Shown piece after piece: positions 33,518 through 42,741 of a DNA stretch of 64,000 bases (position 1 is its first letter; the number at the start of each line of letters is the position of its first letter). The stretch spans positions 4,526,001 through 4,590,000 of the forward strand of contig NZ_JAVDXW010000001.1 in NCBI RefSeq assembly GCF_031458135.1, given 5' to 3'. The translations under genes and the position numbers were made by a program. Below the pieces are notes generated by a model. The model saw nothing but the letters and a program-made list of their open reading frames with translations, was not told the DNA's origin and did no database searches. The stretch is from Haloactinomyces albus. Its GTDB lineage: Bacteria > Actinomycetota > Actinomycetes > Mycobacteriales > Pseudonocardiaceae.

Positions 33518-34855
33518 ATGCCTGATTCGCTCATCCTGCTGCACACCGCTATCGCGGTGGTCGGCATCGTGCTGCTGATCGTCGTGGCACGCATCAACCC
33601 GGTCATCGTCCTGGTGCTGGGCTCGTTGTACCTCGGCCTTGCCACCGGCCTCGGCTTCGAGGACACCACTGCCGCCGTCGCCCAAGGATTCGGCGACCTC
33701 ATGGCGGAAGTGGGCTTGATCATCGGATTCGGCGTCCTGCTCGGTTCGCTGCTGTCCACGACGGGAACGTTGCAGCGCATCGTCGAGCTGTTCCTCCGGG
33801 TGTGTCGACCCGGCAAGTCGCCCTACGTGCTCGGACTGTCCTCCGGCATCGTGTTTCCGGCCATCTACTTCGACGTGGCGCTGGTGATGCTGGCACCGAT
33901 CGCCAAGTCGGTGGCCGTGCGAACCGGGGTCGGTATCGCCGCGGTCGGCGGTGCCCTGGCCATCGGTCTCGAGGTCGGCCTGCTCATGGTGCTGCCCGGA
34001 GCGGCGGCGCTGGCCAGTGCGGGCACCCTGGAAGTTTCCCTGGGCACGATGCTGCTGTTCGGCATCCCGGTGGGCATCGTGTCCATCGTCGTCGGTGTCT
34101 TCCTGCACAGCGCCCTGATGCGGCGAACGTGGAAGCCGGCCAAGGACGAAAACACGCTCAACGGTGGCGTGGACGGCATGACCGTGGCGGAGGCCGAGAC
34201 ACCGCGGCGCAGGCTCTCCCTGCCCGTGACCCTGCTGCCGATCCTGGTCCCGCTGGCACTGATCGTCCTCGGCACCTTCGCCGAGACGACGGGGACGAGC
34301 AGCGCTGTGCTCGGGTTCCTCTCCGATCCGGTCGTGGCCCTGCTGATCGGCCTGCTGATCGCCGTCGTGGTGACGGTGTACATGCTCTCGCGTGATGCCG
34401 TGGAAAAGGCACTGAGCAAGGGCGCGGCCACCAGCGGGACCATCCTGCTGTTCACGGGTGTGGCCGGTTCGCTCGGAGAAGTGATCAGCCGAACCGGGAT
34501 CGGAGACATCATCTCGGGCCTGTTCCAGGCCAGTTCGTTCTCGCCACTGCTGCTGGCGTGGGTCGTGGCGGCACTGCTGCGGCTGGCACAGGGATCGGGC
34601 TCGGTCGCCGCGATCACGGCCTCGACTCTGCTGGCGCCGGTCATGGGAGGACTGGACGCGGCTGCTGTCCTCGTGCTTCTCGCCGCGGCAGCGGGGGCGA
34701 GTTTCGGTGGTCACGTCAGCGACAACACGTTCTGGATGTTCCGCACCCTGCTCGGGCTTTCCACGCGAGGAACCTTCCAGGTCTACACCCTGGCCCAGTC
34801 GATCATGTCGGTTGTCGCCCTGGGCCTGGTTCTCGGGCTCAGCGTGTTCGTCTGA
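33518..34855 (+). CDS. GntP-family gluconate-type permease
   Basis: The 445-residue protein has about 12 hydrophobic segments and is recognisably a GntP-family proton symporter: LIIGFGVLLGSLLSTTGTLQRIV near residue 70, SSGIVFPAIYFDVALVMLAPI near 108 and LAQGSGSVAAITASTLLAPVMGG near 347, all strongly conserved in gluconate, idonate and glycerate permeases. It would import a sugar acid or similar small hydrophilic compound at the membrane. GntP transporters are not usual for neutral polyols, so its presence suggests the operon's substrate is acidic or that this member has an altered specificity. It lies third in the operon, 132 bp after the SDR gene. Confidence 0.88.
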   Translation: MPDSLILLHTAIAVVGIVLLIVVARINPVIVLVLGSLYLGLATGLGFEDTTAAVAQGFGDLMAEVGLIIGFGVLLGSLLSTTGTLQRIVELFLRVCRPGKSPYVLGLSSGIVFPAIYFDVALVMLAPIAKSVAVRTGVGIAAVGGALAIGLEVGLLMVLPGAAALASAGTLEVSLGTMLLFGIPVGIVSIVVGVFLHSALMRRTWKPAKDENTLNGGVDGMTVAEAETPRRRLSLPVTLLPILVPLALIVLGTFAETTGTSSAVLGFLSDPVVALLIGLLIAVVVTVYMLSRDAVEKALSKGAATSGTILLFTGVAGSLGEVISRTGIGDIISGLFQASSFSPLLLAWVVAALLRLAQGSGSVAAITASTLLAPVMGGLDAAAVLVLLAAAAGASFGGHVSDNTFWMFRTLLGLSTRGTFQVYTLAQSIMSVVALGLVLGLSVFV

Positions 34856-34895
34856 CCATTCGATTCTTTCGACCATGACATTTCTGTGAGCAGCA

Positions 34896-36614
34896 ATGAC
34901 ACTTCTGTACAACGATCCGGCTAACTTCACCGAAGACGCGATGCTGGGATTCTGCGATCTCCATCCGCAGTACGTCCGAGCCGTGGACGGGGGCGTCGTG
35001 CGGTCCGCTCCGGGAGCGGACGGCAAGGTGGCCGTGGTGATCGGGGGTGGCTCCGGGCACTATCCGGCGTTTTGCGGCGTGGTCGGCTCCGGGTTCGCCG
35101 ATGCGGCCGTGGTCGGCAACATCTTCACCGCACCTTCCGCGCAGCAGGCCTACTCCGTGGCCAAGGCCGCGCAGCGCGGCGGCGGTGTCCTGTTCGGCTT
35201 CGGCAACTACGCCGGGGACACGATGAATTTCGGTGCCGCGCAGGAACGCCTCCGCACCGAGGGCATCGATTGCCGCACGGTCGTCGTGACCGACGACATC
35301 GCCTCGGCCTCCCGGCAGGAAGCGCACAACCGACGGGGTATCGCGGGGGACTTCGCCGTGTTCAAGGTCGCCTCGGCGGCTGCCGAGGAAGGCCGGTCAC
35401 TCGACGAGGTCGAACGGGTGGCGACCCGCGCCAATGAGCGGACCCGGACTCTCGGTGTCGCCTTCGACGGCTGCACACTGCCCGGACAGCACCATCCCCT
35501 GTTCACCGTTCCCGTCGACAAGATGGGCCTGGGCCTGGGCATCCACGGTGAACCGGGTGTCTCCGACGTGGACATGCCGTCCGCGAACGAGCTCGCGGAC
35601 ACCCTCGTGGACGGAGTGCTCGCCGAAGCACCGTCCACGGATTCCGGCCGACTCGCGGTGATCCTCAACGGGCTCGGGACCACCAAATACGAGGAGATGT
35701 TCGTCGTGTGGTCCCGCGTGGCCGAGCGGTTCCGCGATGCCGGGTACACGGTGATCGACCCCGAGGTCGGCGAGCTGGTCACGAGCCTGGACATGGCCGG
35801 GGTATCACTGACCGTGCTGTGGCTCGACGAGGACCTGGAGCGCTGCTGGCGCGCGCCTGCCGAGACACCGGCTTACCGCAAGGGGCAGGTGAGTCCTGGC
35901 GACGCTGCCGGCGAGAGGGAACCGCAACCAGCCGACCGTGCCGGTGCCGAGCTCGCGGGGTATCCGAACGCGAGCAGCGAATCGCGGATGTGTGCCGCCA
36001 CTGTCGTGGAGGTCCTTGCTGCGGTGCGCCGAGCTGTCGAGGACAACGCCGAGGAACTCGGAAGCATCGACGCCGTCGCCGCCGATGGTGATCACGGTCG
36101 CGGCATGGTGAAGGGGGCCACGGCCGCTCAGGAGGCCGCGGCAGTGGCGCTGGATGCCGGTGCGGGAGCACTGTCCGTGCTGGCCGAGGCAGGAGAGGCG
36201 TGGGCAACCCGTGCCGGTGGCACCTCGGGTGCCCTGTGGGGTGCCGGTCTGCGCGCCTTCGCCGAGTGCCTGGGCGATGACCGGCGCCCCGGCACCGCGG
36301 ATCTCGTCGCCGGGGTGGAGGGATTCGCCGCCGCGATCCGGCGGCTCGGCAATGCCGAGATCGGCGACAAGACGATGGTGGACGCGCTCGTTCCCCTCGC
36401 GCGCGAGTTCGCCGCCGAGGCGAGCTGGCGAAAGGCGGCACGTGCTGCCCGAGCGGCAGCGGACAGCACAGCCGAGCTCACCCCCAGGACCGGGCGCGCT
36501 CGCCCGTTGGCGGAGCGCAGCCTCGGCACCCCCGATGCGGGTGCCGTCTCGCTGGCGCTGATCGCCGAGGCGGTCGCGGAAGTATTGGAAAAGGAGGTAC
36601 ACAGCGATGAATGA
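34896..36614 (+). CDS. Dihydroxyacetone-kinase-family ketose kinase (DhaK-DhaL fusion)
   Basis: The 572-residue protein joins a DhaK-type domain (residues 1-330) to a DhaL-type domain (about 365-572). The DhaK half has [17 protein letters not shown] near residue 49, TDDIAS near 136 and the substrate-binding His in [10 protein letters not shown] near 203. The DhaL half has the ATP/Mg motif [16 protein letters not shown] near 391 and [10 protein letters not shown] near 443. Such fusions phosphorylate dihydroxyacetone or larger ketoses; erythrulose kinases of tetritol pathways have this architecture and, as I recall, so may apulose kinases. With an RpiB-like isomerase and transketolase downstream, a C4 or branched C5 ketose is more likely than dihydroxyacetone. 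Its last 8 bp overlap the next gene. Confidence 0.88.
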   Translation: MTLLYNDPANFTEDAMLGFCDLHPQYVRAVDGGVVRSAPGADGKVAVVIGGGSGHYPAFCGVVGSGFADAAVVGNIFTAPSAQQAYSVAKAAQRGGGVLFGFGNYAGDTMNFGAAQERLRTEGIDCRTVVVTDDIASASRQEAHNRRGIAGDFAVFKVASAAAEEGRSLDEVERVATRANERTRTLGVAFDGCTLPGQHHPLFTVPVDKMGLGLGIHGEPGVSDVDMPSANELADTLVDGVLAEAPSTDSGRLAVILNGLGTTKYEEMFVVWSRVAERFRDAGYTVIDPEVGELVTSLDMAGVSLTVLWLDEDLERCWRAPAETPAYRKGQVSPGDAAGEREPQPADRAGAELAGYPNASSESRMCAATVVEVLAAVRRAVEDNAEELGSIDAVAADGDHGRGMVKGATAAQEAAAVALDAGAGALSVLAEAGEAWATRAGGTSGALWGAGLRAFAECLGDDRRPGTADLVAGVEGFAAAIRRLGNAEIGDKTMVDALVPLAREFAAEASWRKAARAARAAADSTAELTPRTGRARPLAERSLGTPDAGAVSLALIAEAVAEVLEKEVHSDE

Positions 36615-37080
36615 TCCGCAAGGATGGCGCATCGTCGTCGGTTCCGACGACGCGGGCCTGGAGTACAAGGACGTGTTGAAGACCGACCTCGAAAGCGACC
36701 CGCGGGTGAGCTCGGTCATCGACGCCGGGGTGAACCAGGACGAAACGACCGCCTACCCGCACATCGCGACCACTGCCGCCGAGATGGTCTCCCGCGGAGA
36801 AGTGGATCGTGCGCTGCTCGTCTGCGGTACGGGTCTGGGGGTGGCCATCAGCGCCAACAAGGTGCATGGCGTGCGGGCCGCCACCGCCCACGACAGCTTC
36901 TCCGTGGAGCGCTCGGTGCTGAGCAATGACGCACAGGTGCTCACCTTCGGTCAGCGGGTCGTCGGTCTGGAACTGGCGCGCAGGTTGGCCAAGGAGTGGC
37001 TGGACTACCGCTTCGACCCCTCGTCGCCGTCGGCGGCCAAGGTCGAGCTGTTGTCTTCCTACGAAAAGCGTTCCTGCTGA
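36607..37080 (+). CDS. RpiB/LacAB-family sugar-phosphate isomerase
   Basis: The 157-residue protein has the RpiB fold signatures: [13 protein letters not shown] at residues 10-22, the Asp-Tyr-Pro-His region ([15 protein letters not shown]) near 48, the active-site Cys loop [23 protein letters not shown] near 76, and [14 protein letters not shown] near 116. RpiB homologues isomerise ribose 5-phosphate, allose 6-phosphate, or, in erythritol pathways (EryI/DerI), erythrulose 4-phosphate to erythrose 4-phosphate. The last fits this operon. The N-terminal GSDDAG differs from the usual SDHAG (His replaced by Asp), which also hints at a specialised substrate. The gene overlaps the kinase gene and follows an AAAGGAGG site. 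Confidence 0.85.
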   Translation: MNDPQGWRIVVGSDDAGLEYKDVLKTDLESDPRVSSVIDAGVNQDETTAYPHIATTAAEMVSRGEVDRALLVCGTGLGVAISANKVHGVRAATAHDSFSVERSVLSNDAQVLTFGQRVVGLELARRLAKEWLDYRFDPSSPSAAKVELLSSYEKRSC

Positions 37081-37155
37081 GTCGGCATTGCGGAAAAGAA
37101 AGGTCACCACCGGACAGCACCGTTTCTCCGGGAAAAGTCGAATGGAGAATCATTC

Positions 37156-38055
37156 ATGACGGAACAAACCGTTCATCCGGTCCCTCGCGGTGTGCGTGGA
37201 CACGCGGAACCCGCTCCTGCCTCCTGGCAGGAACGAGTATCCACGGTCGCTGCCTCGGCCCACCGCATGCGGCATCACATCATCGACATGGGGGAGGCCC
37301 AGGGGCAAGGCTATGTGGGACAGGCACTCGGCGTGACCGATCTCCTCGCTGCCGTGTACCGCGATCAACTCCGGTATCACCCGGAGGATCCGCACTGGCC
37401 CGGGCGGGATCGCTTCCTGCTGTCGATCGGCCACTACGCCATCGCACTGTATGCGGCACTGGCCGAAGCCGGCGTGCTCGAGGTCGAGGAACTCGCCACC
37501 TACGGTGCCGATGAGAGCAGACTGCCCATGTCCGGTATGGCCTCCTACACGCCCGGCATGGAGATCTCGGGGGGCTCCCTCGGGCACGGTCTGCCGGTCG
37601 CGGTCGGTATGGCCCTGGGCCTGCGGCACCGGGGAAACGACGCACTGGTTTACAACTTCCTCTCCGACGGCGAGCTCAACGAGGGCGCGACCTGGGAGGC
37701 CGCGATGGGCGCGGCCCATCACGGCCTCGGCAACCTGGTCGCCGTGGTCGACATCAACGCGCTGCAGGCGGACGGGCCGACCGCATCGGTTCTTTCCGTC
37801 GATGCGTTGGTGGAGAAGTGGCAGGCCTTCGGTTGGCACGCTGTCCGCGTCGACGGCAACGACATCGCCGAGCTGCTGCACGCGTTCGACCGGCTGCGGG
37901 ACTGCGAAGAGCGGCAGCCCCGAGTGCTGCTCTGCGACACGACGATCGGAAAGGGCGTTCCGCTGCTGGAGAACCGGGAAAGGGCCCATTTCATGCGGGT
38001 GGACGAGCACGAATGGCAGATCGCTCGGGAGCAACTGGACGGGAGCGCACGATGA
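37156..38055 (+). CDS. Transketolase, N-terminal (thiamine pyrophosphate-binding) subunit
   Basis: The 299-residue protein matches the N-terminal half of transketolase: GHYAIALYAALAEAG near residue 96, PGMEISGGSLGHGLPVAVGMALG near 133, and the TPP/Mg motif GDGELNEGATWEAA (here SDGELNEG) near 172 with VDINALQADG near 197. The catalytic histidine positions (GHxxxxLY, GSLGHG) are retained. It would transfer a two-carbon ketol unit, together with the C-terminal subunit encoded next with a 4-bp overlap. Split transketolases are common in catabolic operons, where they process erythrose 4-phosphate or, in apiose catabolism, apulose 4-phosphate. Confidence 0.9.
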   Translation: MTEQTVHPVPRGVRGHAEPAPASWQERVSTVAASAHRMRHHIIDMGEAQGQGYVGQALGVTDLLAAVYRDQLRYHPEDPHWPGRDRFLLSIGHYAIALYAALAEAGVLEVEELATYGADESRLPMSGMASYTPGMEISGGSLGHGLPVAVGMALGLRHRGNDALVYNFLSDGELNEGATWEAAMGAAHHGLGNLVAVVDINALQADGPTASVLSVDALVEKWQAFGWHAVRVDGNDIAELLHAFDRLRDCEERQPRVLLCDTTIGKGVPLLENRERAHFMRVDEHEWQIAREQLDGSAR

Positions 38056-39035
38056 CGAAGAAGCGACTCACGACATCGGCGATGATCGCCTCCTTTGCCG
38101 AGGAGGGGCAACGCACCACCGCAGCCCCGTTCGGGCATGCGCTGTCCGGACTGGCAGCGCAACGCGACGAGATCGTCGGACTGACCGCCGACCTCGGCAA
38201 GTACACCGATATGCACATCTTCGCCGAGTCCTTTCCCGCCCGCTACTACCAGATGGGCATGGCCGAGCAGCTTCTCTTCGGAGCGGCGGCCGGTATGGCC
38301 GAGGTCGGACTGGTGCCCTTCGCGTCGACCTACTCCGTATTCGCCACGAGAAGAGCCTATGATTCCCTGTGCCTGGACATCGCCGAACCGGGTCTCAACG
38401 TCAACATCGTCGGCGGACTGCCGGGACTGACCACCGGATACGGACCGAGCCACCAAGCCACCGAGGATCTCGCGATTCTGCGTGGCGTACCGGGACTCAC
38501 CATCGTGGACCCGTGTGATTCGGTGGATATCGAGCAGGCCGTGCCCGCCCTCGCCGACTCGGCCGGGCCCACCTATCTCCGGTTGCTGCGAGGTAAGGTT
38601 CCCACGGTCCTCGACGAGTACGACTACCGCTTCGAGCTGGGCAAGGCCGCGGAACTGCGCAGCGGAGGCGATGTCGTTCTCGTCTCCAGCGGGCTGATGA
38701 CGATGCGCGCGCTGGATGCGGCGCAGAAGCTGGCCGAGCACCGGGTCGACACCGCCGTCGTGCACTGTCCGACCATCAAACCACTGGATACGGAGACGAT
38801 TCTTCGCGTCGCCGATTCCGGCCGGATGCTGGCCACGCTGGAAAATCACAGCGTCGTCGGCGGCCTGGCGGAGTCGGTGGCGAGCACACTGGTCACCAAC
38901 AATGCCACCAGAGGAGTGGTTCCGATCGGTCTCCCCGACGAGTTCCTCGCCGCCGGTGCCCTGCCGACGCTGCACGACCGCTACGGGCTGTCCACCGACC
39001 GCATCGTGAAACGCGTACTCGAAGAACTCGGCTGA
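38052..39035 (+). CDS. Transketolase, C-terminal (pyrimidine-binding) subunit
   Basis: The 327-residue protein is the complementary C-terminal half of a split transketolase. ADLGKYTDM near residue 46, the conserved Glu in YQMGMAEQLLFGAAAGMAEVG near 70, VPFASTYSVFATRRAYDSL near 91, and GPSHQATEDLAILRGVPG near 136 are the standard pyrimidine-domain elements, followed by a transketolase C-terminal domain (GDVVLVSSG onward). It acts as a heteromer with the preceding subunit, whose stop overlaps this start as ATGA. It is the last gene of the operon; no clear terminator hairpin was identified in the 244 bp that follow. Confidence 0.9.
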   Translation: MTKKRLTTSAMIASFAEEGQRTTAAPFGHALSGLAAQRDEIVGLTADLGKYTDMHIFAESFPARYYQMGMAEQLLFGAAAGMAEVGLVPFASTYSVFATRRAYDSLCLDIAEPGLNVNIVGGLPGLTTGYGPSHQATEDLAILRGVPGLTIVDPCDSVDIEQAVPALADSAGPTYLRLLRGKVPTVLDEYDYRFELGKAAELRSGGDVVLVSSGLMTMRALDAAQKLAEHRVDTAVVHCPTIKPLDTETILRVADSGRMLATLENHSVVGGLAESVASTLVTNNATRGVVPIGLPDEFLAAGALPTLHDRYGLSTDRIVKRVLEELG

Positions 39036-39279
39036 TACGCCCTGCGGTGCGCAACCTCGGAAAGCGGGGAGGGCGGGGCGGGCCGCTTCGAGCGTGGTAC
39101 CGATGTGTCGGGCGCGCCGAAGCGGTACCGGCGGAGCTCGACACGGACCGGTTCACCATGACTGTGCTCGGGCGGGCGGTCACGGTTTCGCCTCCTCGGT
39201 GATCGGTGGCCGTCCTGACGGGGCGATGTTTGGATGGTGATCGAGCGGGAACTGTCCGCACGGCAAAGGAGTCTTCGAC

Positions 39280-39648
39280 ATGAAGTGGTTTCCTCGCCTG
39301 CTCGGCGTCGCCACGATCACCTTTGGGCTCGCGGTCACCGTCCGCCCGAAGCTTCTCGCCTCGCCCTGCGGGCTCACCGATGCCCGGGGGAGACTCGCCG
39401 GGGACGTTGCGGTGCTGTGCCGTGGGATCGGTATTCGGGATGTGCTGTCCGGCCTGGCGATGACGGCGGCGCACAGTACTCCGGCACTGCGACGGGCGAT
39501 CGCGGTTCGGATCGCGGCCGATCTCGGGGACGCAGCGCTGTTCGGCACGCTCCTGCCGGATACGCGAGCGCGCGGCAAGGCCGCGGCGGCAGCCATGACG
39601 TGGGCGAGCCTGTGTGCGCTCGGCATGGCGGCCGCACGTGGCAGGTAG
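39280..39648 (+). CDS. Small membrane protein, unknown function
   Basis: The 122-residue product has about three to four moderately hydrophobic segments (LLGVATITFGLAVTV at the N terminus, a central VLSGLAMTA, and AAAAAMTWASLCALGMAA at the C terminus). It resembles small actinobacterial membrane proteins of the DUF4267 kind but I cannot confirm that. The ATG follows an AAAGGAG ribosome site with good spacing and codon use is normal for this genome. It is followed 94 bp later by a same-strand NAD(P)-binding protein gene, perhaps co-transcribed. Confidence 0.65.
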   Translation: MKWFPRLLGVATITFGLAVTVRPKLLASPCGLTDARGRLAGDVAVLCRGIGIRDVLSGLAMTAAHSTPALRRAIAVRIAADLGDAALFGTLLPDTRARGKAAAAAMTWASLCALGMAAARGR

Positions 39649-39742
39649 CGGCCCGATCACGGGCCCGGACGGCCCCTGCGTGCGGTCTCCGCATCCTCCG
39701 GAATCGGTCTTCGGAGCATAGCGCGATTGGCGGGAGTGCAGC

Positions 39743-41221
39743 ATGTTGTGTCTGGTCACCGGAGCAAGTGGTTATATCGGTGGCAGGCTGGTGCCACGGC
39801 TGCTGGCAGCGGGCCATCGGGTGCGATGCATCGTGCGCGATCCCGATAAGCTCCGCGATGTTCCCTGGCGCGACGAGGTGGAAGTGGTGCGCGGGGATCT
39901 CTTGGCGGAGCGCAGCATTGTCGAGGCGTGCAGCGACGGGGACGTGTTGTACTACCTGGTGCACTCGATGGCGCAGTCCGACTTCGCCGCCGTTGACCGC
40001 AAGGCTGCCCTGCGGACCTCGCAGGCCGCCCGCGAGGCCGGAATCAAGCGCATTGTTTACCTCGGCGGTGTGCATCCCGACGATGGCGCGTTGTCGGAAC
40101 ACATGGGTTCGCGCGCCGAGGTCGCGGAGATTTTCCTTCGCAGCGGAGTCCCGACGGTGGTGCTGCAGGCCGCGGTCATCATCGGTTCGGGGTCGGCGAG
40201 TTTTGAAATGCTTCGATATCTCACGGAGCATCTGCCGGTGATGGTCACCCCCCGATGGGTTCGCAATCGAGTCCAACCGATCGCGGTGCGCGATGTGCTG
40301 CACTACCTGGTGGCCGCGGCCGAGCTCCCAGCCGGTTTGAACCGAACTTTCGACATCGGTGGTCCGGAGATACTGACCTACGCGGACATGATGCAGCGCT
40401 ATGCGGCAGTCGCCGGGCTTCCCCGCCGGGTCATGCTCCCTGTCGGAGTTCTGTCTCCTCGACTGAGCTCCCACTGGATCAACATCGTCACCCCCGTGCC
40501 GAAGCGCATCGGTGGTCCACTGATCGAGTCGCTGGTGCACGAGGCGGTGTGCAGTGAGAACGACATCGACGAGTATCTCGCACGGCCACCCGGCGAGCTC
40601 ACCGATTACGATCGTGCGGTCGAGCTGGCACTGCACAGGATCCGGCATGCCCAGATCGAAACCCGCTGGTCGGATGCCTCGCCGCTCGATACCCCGGCCG
40701 ATGCGTTGCCCTCGGACCCGAACTGGGCCGGTGGCAGCGCCTATACCGACACGCGGGTACGCACCAGCGCGGTTCCCGCCACCGAAGTGTGGCGCGTGAT
40801 CGAGGGAATCGGCGGCAGGCACGGCTGGTATTCCTCCCCGCTCGCTTGGGCCGCTCGGGGTTGGGCGGACCGACTGATCGGTGGGGTGGGACTGCGACGC
40901 GGACGTCGGGATCCGCACCGGCTGCGGGTCGGTGAAGCTCTCGACTGGTGGCGCGTCGAAGAGCTCGACGAGGGACACCTGCTCCGCCTGCGCGCGGAGA
41001 TGAAGGTGCCCGGCCGGGCGTGGCTGGAGCTGAGTGTCTCGTCCGCGGCAACACGGGGATCGACGATCTACCACCAGCGTGCGGTTTTCGTCCCGCACGG
41101 CCTGGCCGGCCACGTCTACTGGTGGGCTGTGGCGCCCTTCCACGGGCTGATTTTCGGTGGTATGGCTCGTAACGTCCTGCGCACTGCCGAGAAAATGCCC
41201 CGTTCCACCTCGAAGGCATAG
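39743..41221 (+). CDS. NAD(P)-binding SDR-like protein with C-terminal DUF2867
   Basis: The 492-residue protein has an atypical SDR N-terminal domain (VTGASGYIGGRLVPRLLAAGH, then RCIVRDPDKL, residues 4-40; YYLVHSMAQSDF near 72 and YLGGVHPD near 106). About residue 320 onward is a START-like/DUF2867 domain (RTSAVPATEVWRVIEGIGG ... WWAVAPFHGLIFGGMARNV). This two-domain architecture is well known in actinobacteria but its substrate is not. The catalytic Tyr-Lys pair of classical SDRs is not evident, so it may bind NAD(P)H as a regulator or act on a lipid-like ligand held by the C-terminal domain. No linked pathway is seen. Confidence 0.8.
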   Translation: MLCLVTGASGYIGGRLVPRLLAAGHRVRCIVRDPDKLRDVPWRDEVEVVRGDLLAERSIVEACSDGDVLYYLVHSMAQSDFAAVDRKAALRTSQAAREAGIKRIVYLGGVHPDDGALSEHMGSRAEVAEIFLRSGVPTVVLQAAVIIGSGSASFEMLRYLTEHLPVMVTPRWVRNRVQPIAVRDVLHYLVAAAELPAGLNRTFDIGGPEILTYADMMQRYAAVAGLPRRVMLPVGVLSPRLSSHWINIVTPVPKRIGGPLIESLVHEAVCSENDIDEYLARPPGELTDYDRAVELALHRIRHAQIETRWSDASPLDTPADALPSDPNWAGGSAYTDTRVRTSAVPATEVWRVIEGIGGRHGWYSSPLAWAARGWADRLIGGVGLRRGRRDPHRLRVGEALDWWRVEELDEGHLLRLRAEMKVPGRAWLELSVSSAATRGSTIYHQRAVFVPHGLAGHVYWWAVAPFHGLIFGGMARNVLRTAEKMPRSTSKA

Positions 41222-41384
41222 CGGGCTGCCGAGGGATACTCGCCGAGCGCTGCGCACGGTGCTTTCCCGGTGCAGCCCTTCCGCCGGGTACCAGATGAGC
41301 GCCGGAACAATCCGATAAGTACGGAGGAGGCCCCGGCACATACCTCGCACATACCCTGCGGTTGTGCCGCCTGGGCTGGGGCAC

Positions 41385-41789
41385 TCACCGGTCCGATGTG
41401 CTGATCTCGACGCCGTTGACGAGCGGGCAGGTTGCCATGGCTTCGGAGCGCACACGTGCTGCCGTGTTCTCGTCGACGTCGGGCAGCTCGATGGTCACCT
41501 GGGCCTGCATGCCGAAGCGCTGGCTGCCGTTGTGGGTGAGGTCGACCGTGGCGTGTACCTGGCTGCCGTCCGTGGCGGCCCCGATCTTGGTGGCCTCCAC
41601 GGCGATGGCCTGATGCAGGCAACTGGCCAGGGAAGCGGCGTAGAGCTGCTCGGGACTCAGTGAGTCGGTCTCCGCGGCATCCGGGGTGCTGACGGTGAAC
41701 ACGAGGTCATCGCGTTCGTCCACACGTACCCGGCCCGGAACGTGCGTGGAGACGGCTCGGCTCGTGGTGACATGGTGAACATCGGTCAT
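41385..41789 (-). CDS. OsmC/Ohr-family peroxiredoxin-like protein
   Basis: The 134-residue protein has the two redox cysteines of the Ohr/OsmC family: one in LYAASLASCLHQAIAVEA near residue 57 and one in ATCPLVNG near 120, with the conserved Arg/Glu region near the N terminus. Ohr proteins reduce organic hydroperoxides with lipoylated-protein electrons in the cytoplasm. The start MTDVHHVTTS is chosen as usual length; an ATG 36 bp upstream is possible and neither has a strong ribosome site. No MarR-type OhrR gene adjoins. It lies alone between a convergent gene and the SDR/flavoprotein operon. Confidence 0.85.
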   Translation of the reverse strand: MTDVHHVTTSRAVSTHVPGRVRVDERDDLVFTVSTPDAAETDSLSPEQLYAASLASCLHQAIAVEATKIGAATDGSQVHATVDLTHNGSQRFGMQAQVTIELPDVDENTAARVRSEAMATCPLVNGVEISTSDR

Positions 41790-41927
41790 GGTGTTCAGCG
41801 TGCGTGGCATTCGACCATCGCGCATCTCGTGACCGGTCCGCGAGTGCAGCGCGTACGACGCAGGGGCAGGCCAGTGCAGCTCCCGGGCGCGGGCGCCTTT
41901 TCGCCGAACTGGCCGGCCTGGTCGGAC

Positions 41928-42704
41928 TCAGGCTGCGGACCACCCGCCGTCAGCAGGCAGGACGGCGCCGTTGACGAACGAGGACTGCGGGGAAGCCAGG
42001 AACAGCGCCACATCCGCTATGGCCTGTGGCTCGGCCTGCTGCTCACCGAGGGCGAGAACCGGCGACAGCCGCCTGATCCCGTCGGTATCGAATGCCGCCC
42101 TCCCGTCGTCTCCCGCGACGTTGGTGTTCACCGGGCCGGGACAGATGGCATTGCACCGAATTCCGTCACGAGCGTGCGCCCAGGCGAGATTGCGGGTCAA
42201 CCCGACCACTCCGTGTTTGGAGGCGGTATAGGCGGCACCGGCCGCGCCGCCTCGGAGGCCCGCTTCGGAGGCTGTGTTGATGACGCAGCCGTACTCATTG
42301 GTCAACATGTGGGGGAGTACGGCACGGGTGAGCAGGAACGGACCGGTGAGGTTGATCCGCATAACCCGTTCCCACATCGCGGTCGGGATGTTCTCGGGCA
42401 GCGCCATGGTGTCCATGATCCCGGCGTTGTTGCAGAGGACGTCGATGCGCCCGTGGGTGTCGACGACCTCGTGCACGAGTGCGTTGACGGCGGCCTCGTC
42501 ACCGATGTCGGCAATGGCGGGCATGGCCCGACCACCGTTCTGCTCGATGGTCCGGACGGTTTCCCGCGTGTCGTCGGCTGCGATGTCGGCCACGACAACG
42601 GTGGCCCCGGCCGCGGCGAGGGTGGTGGCCATGGCGCGGCCGATCCCCGATCCCGCCCCGGTGACGATGGCTACCTGGTTGGCGAGAGTGGTGGATGTGC
42701 TCAA
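41928..42704 (-). CDS. SDR-family oxidoreductase
   Basis: The 258-residue classical SDR has AIVTGAGSGIGRAMA near residue 13, the NNAGI loop near 91, Ser in NTASEAGLRGG near 140, YTASKHG near 155 and CPGPVNTNV near 186. The VVADI segment ends with Asp, favouring NAD over NADP. It is the last gene of a three-gene leftward operon after the Gfo/Idh and flavoprotein genes, with a 37-bp gap. Together they suggest sequential oxidation of a cyclic or alicyclic substrate, such as an inositol-like or terpenoid/steroid compound; the sequence does not show which. Confidence 0.85.
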   Translation of the reverse strand: MSTSTTLANQVAIVTGAGSGIGRAMATTLAAAGATVVVADIAADDTRETVRTIEQNGGRAMPAIADIGDEAAVNALVHEVVDTHGRIDVLCNNAGIMDTMALPENIPTAMWERVMRINLTGPFLLTRAVLPHMLTNEYGCVINTASEAGLRGGAAGAAYTASKHGVVGLTRNLAWAHARDGIRCNAICPGPVNTNVAGDDGRAAFDTDGIRRLSPVLALGEQQAEPQAIADVALFLASPQSSFVNGAVLPADGGWSAA

Positions 42705-42741
42705 TCCGTGTTCCCTGTGGAGGTGAGGCTGCCGAGCATGA

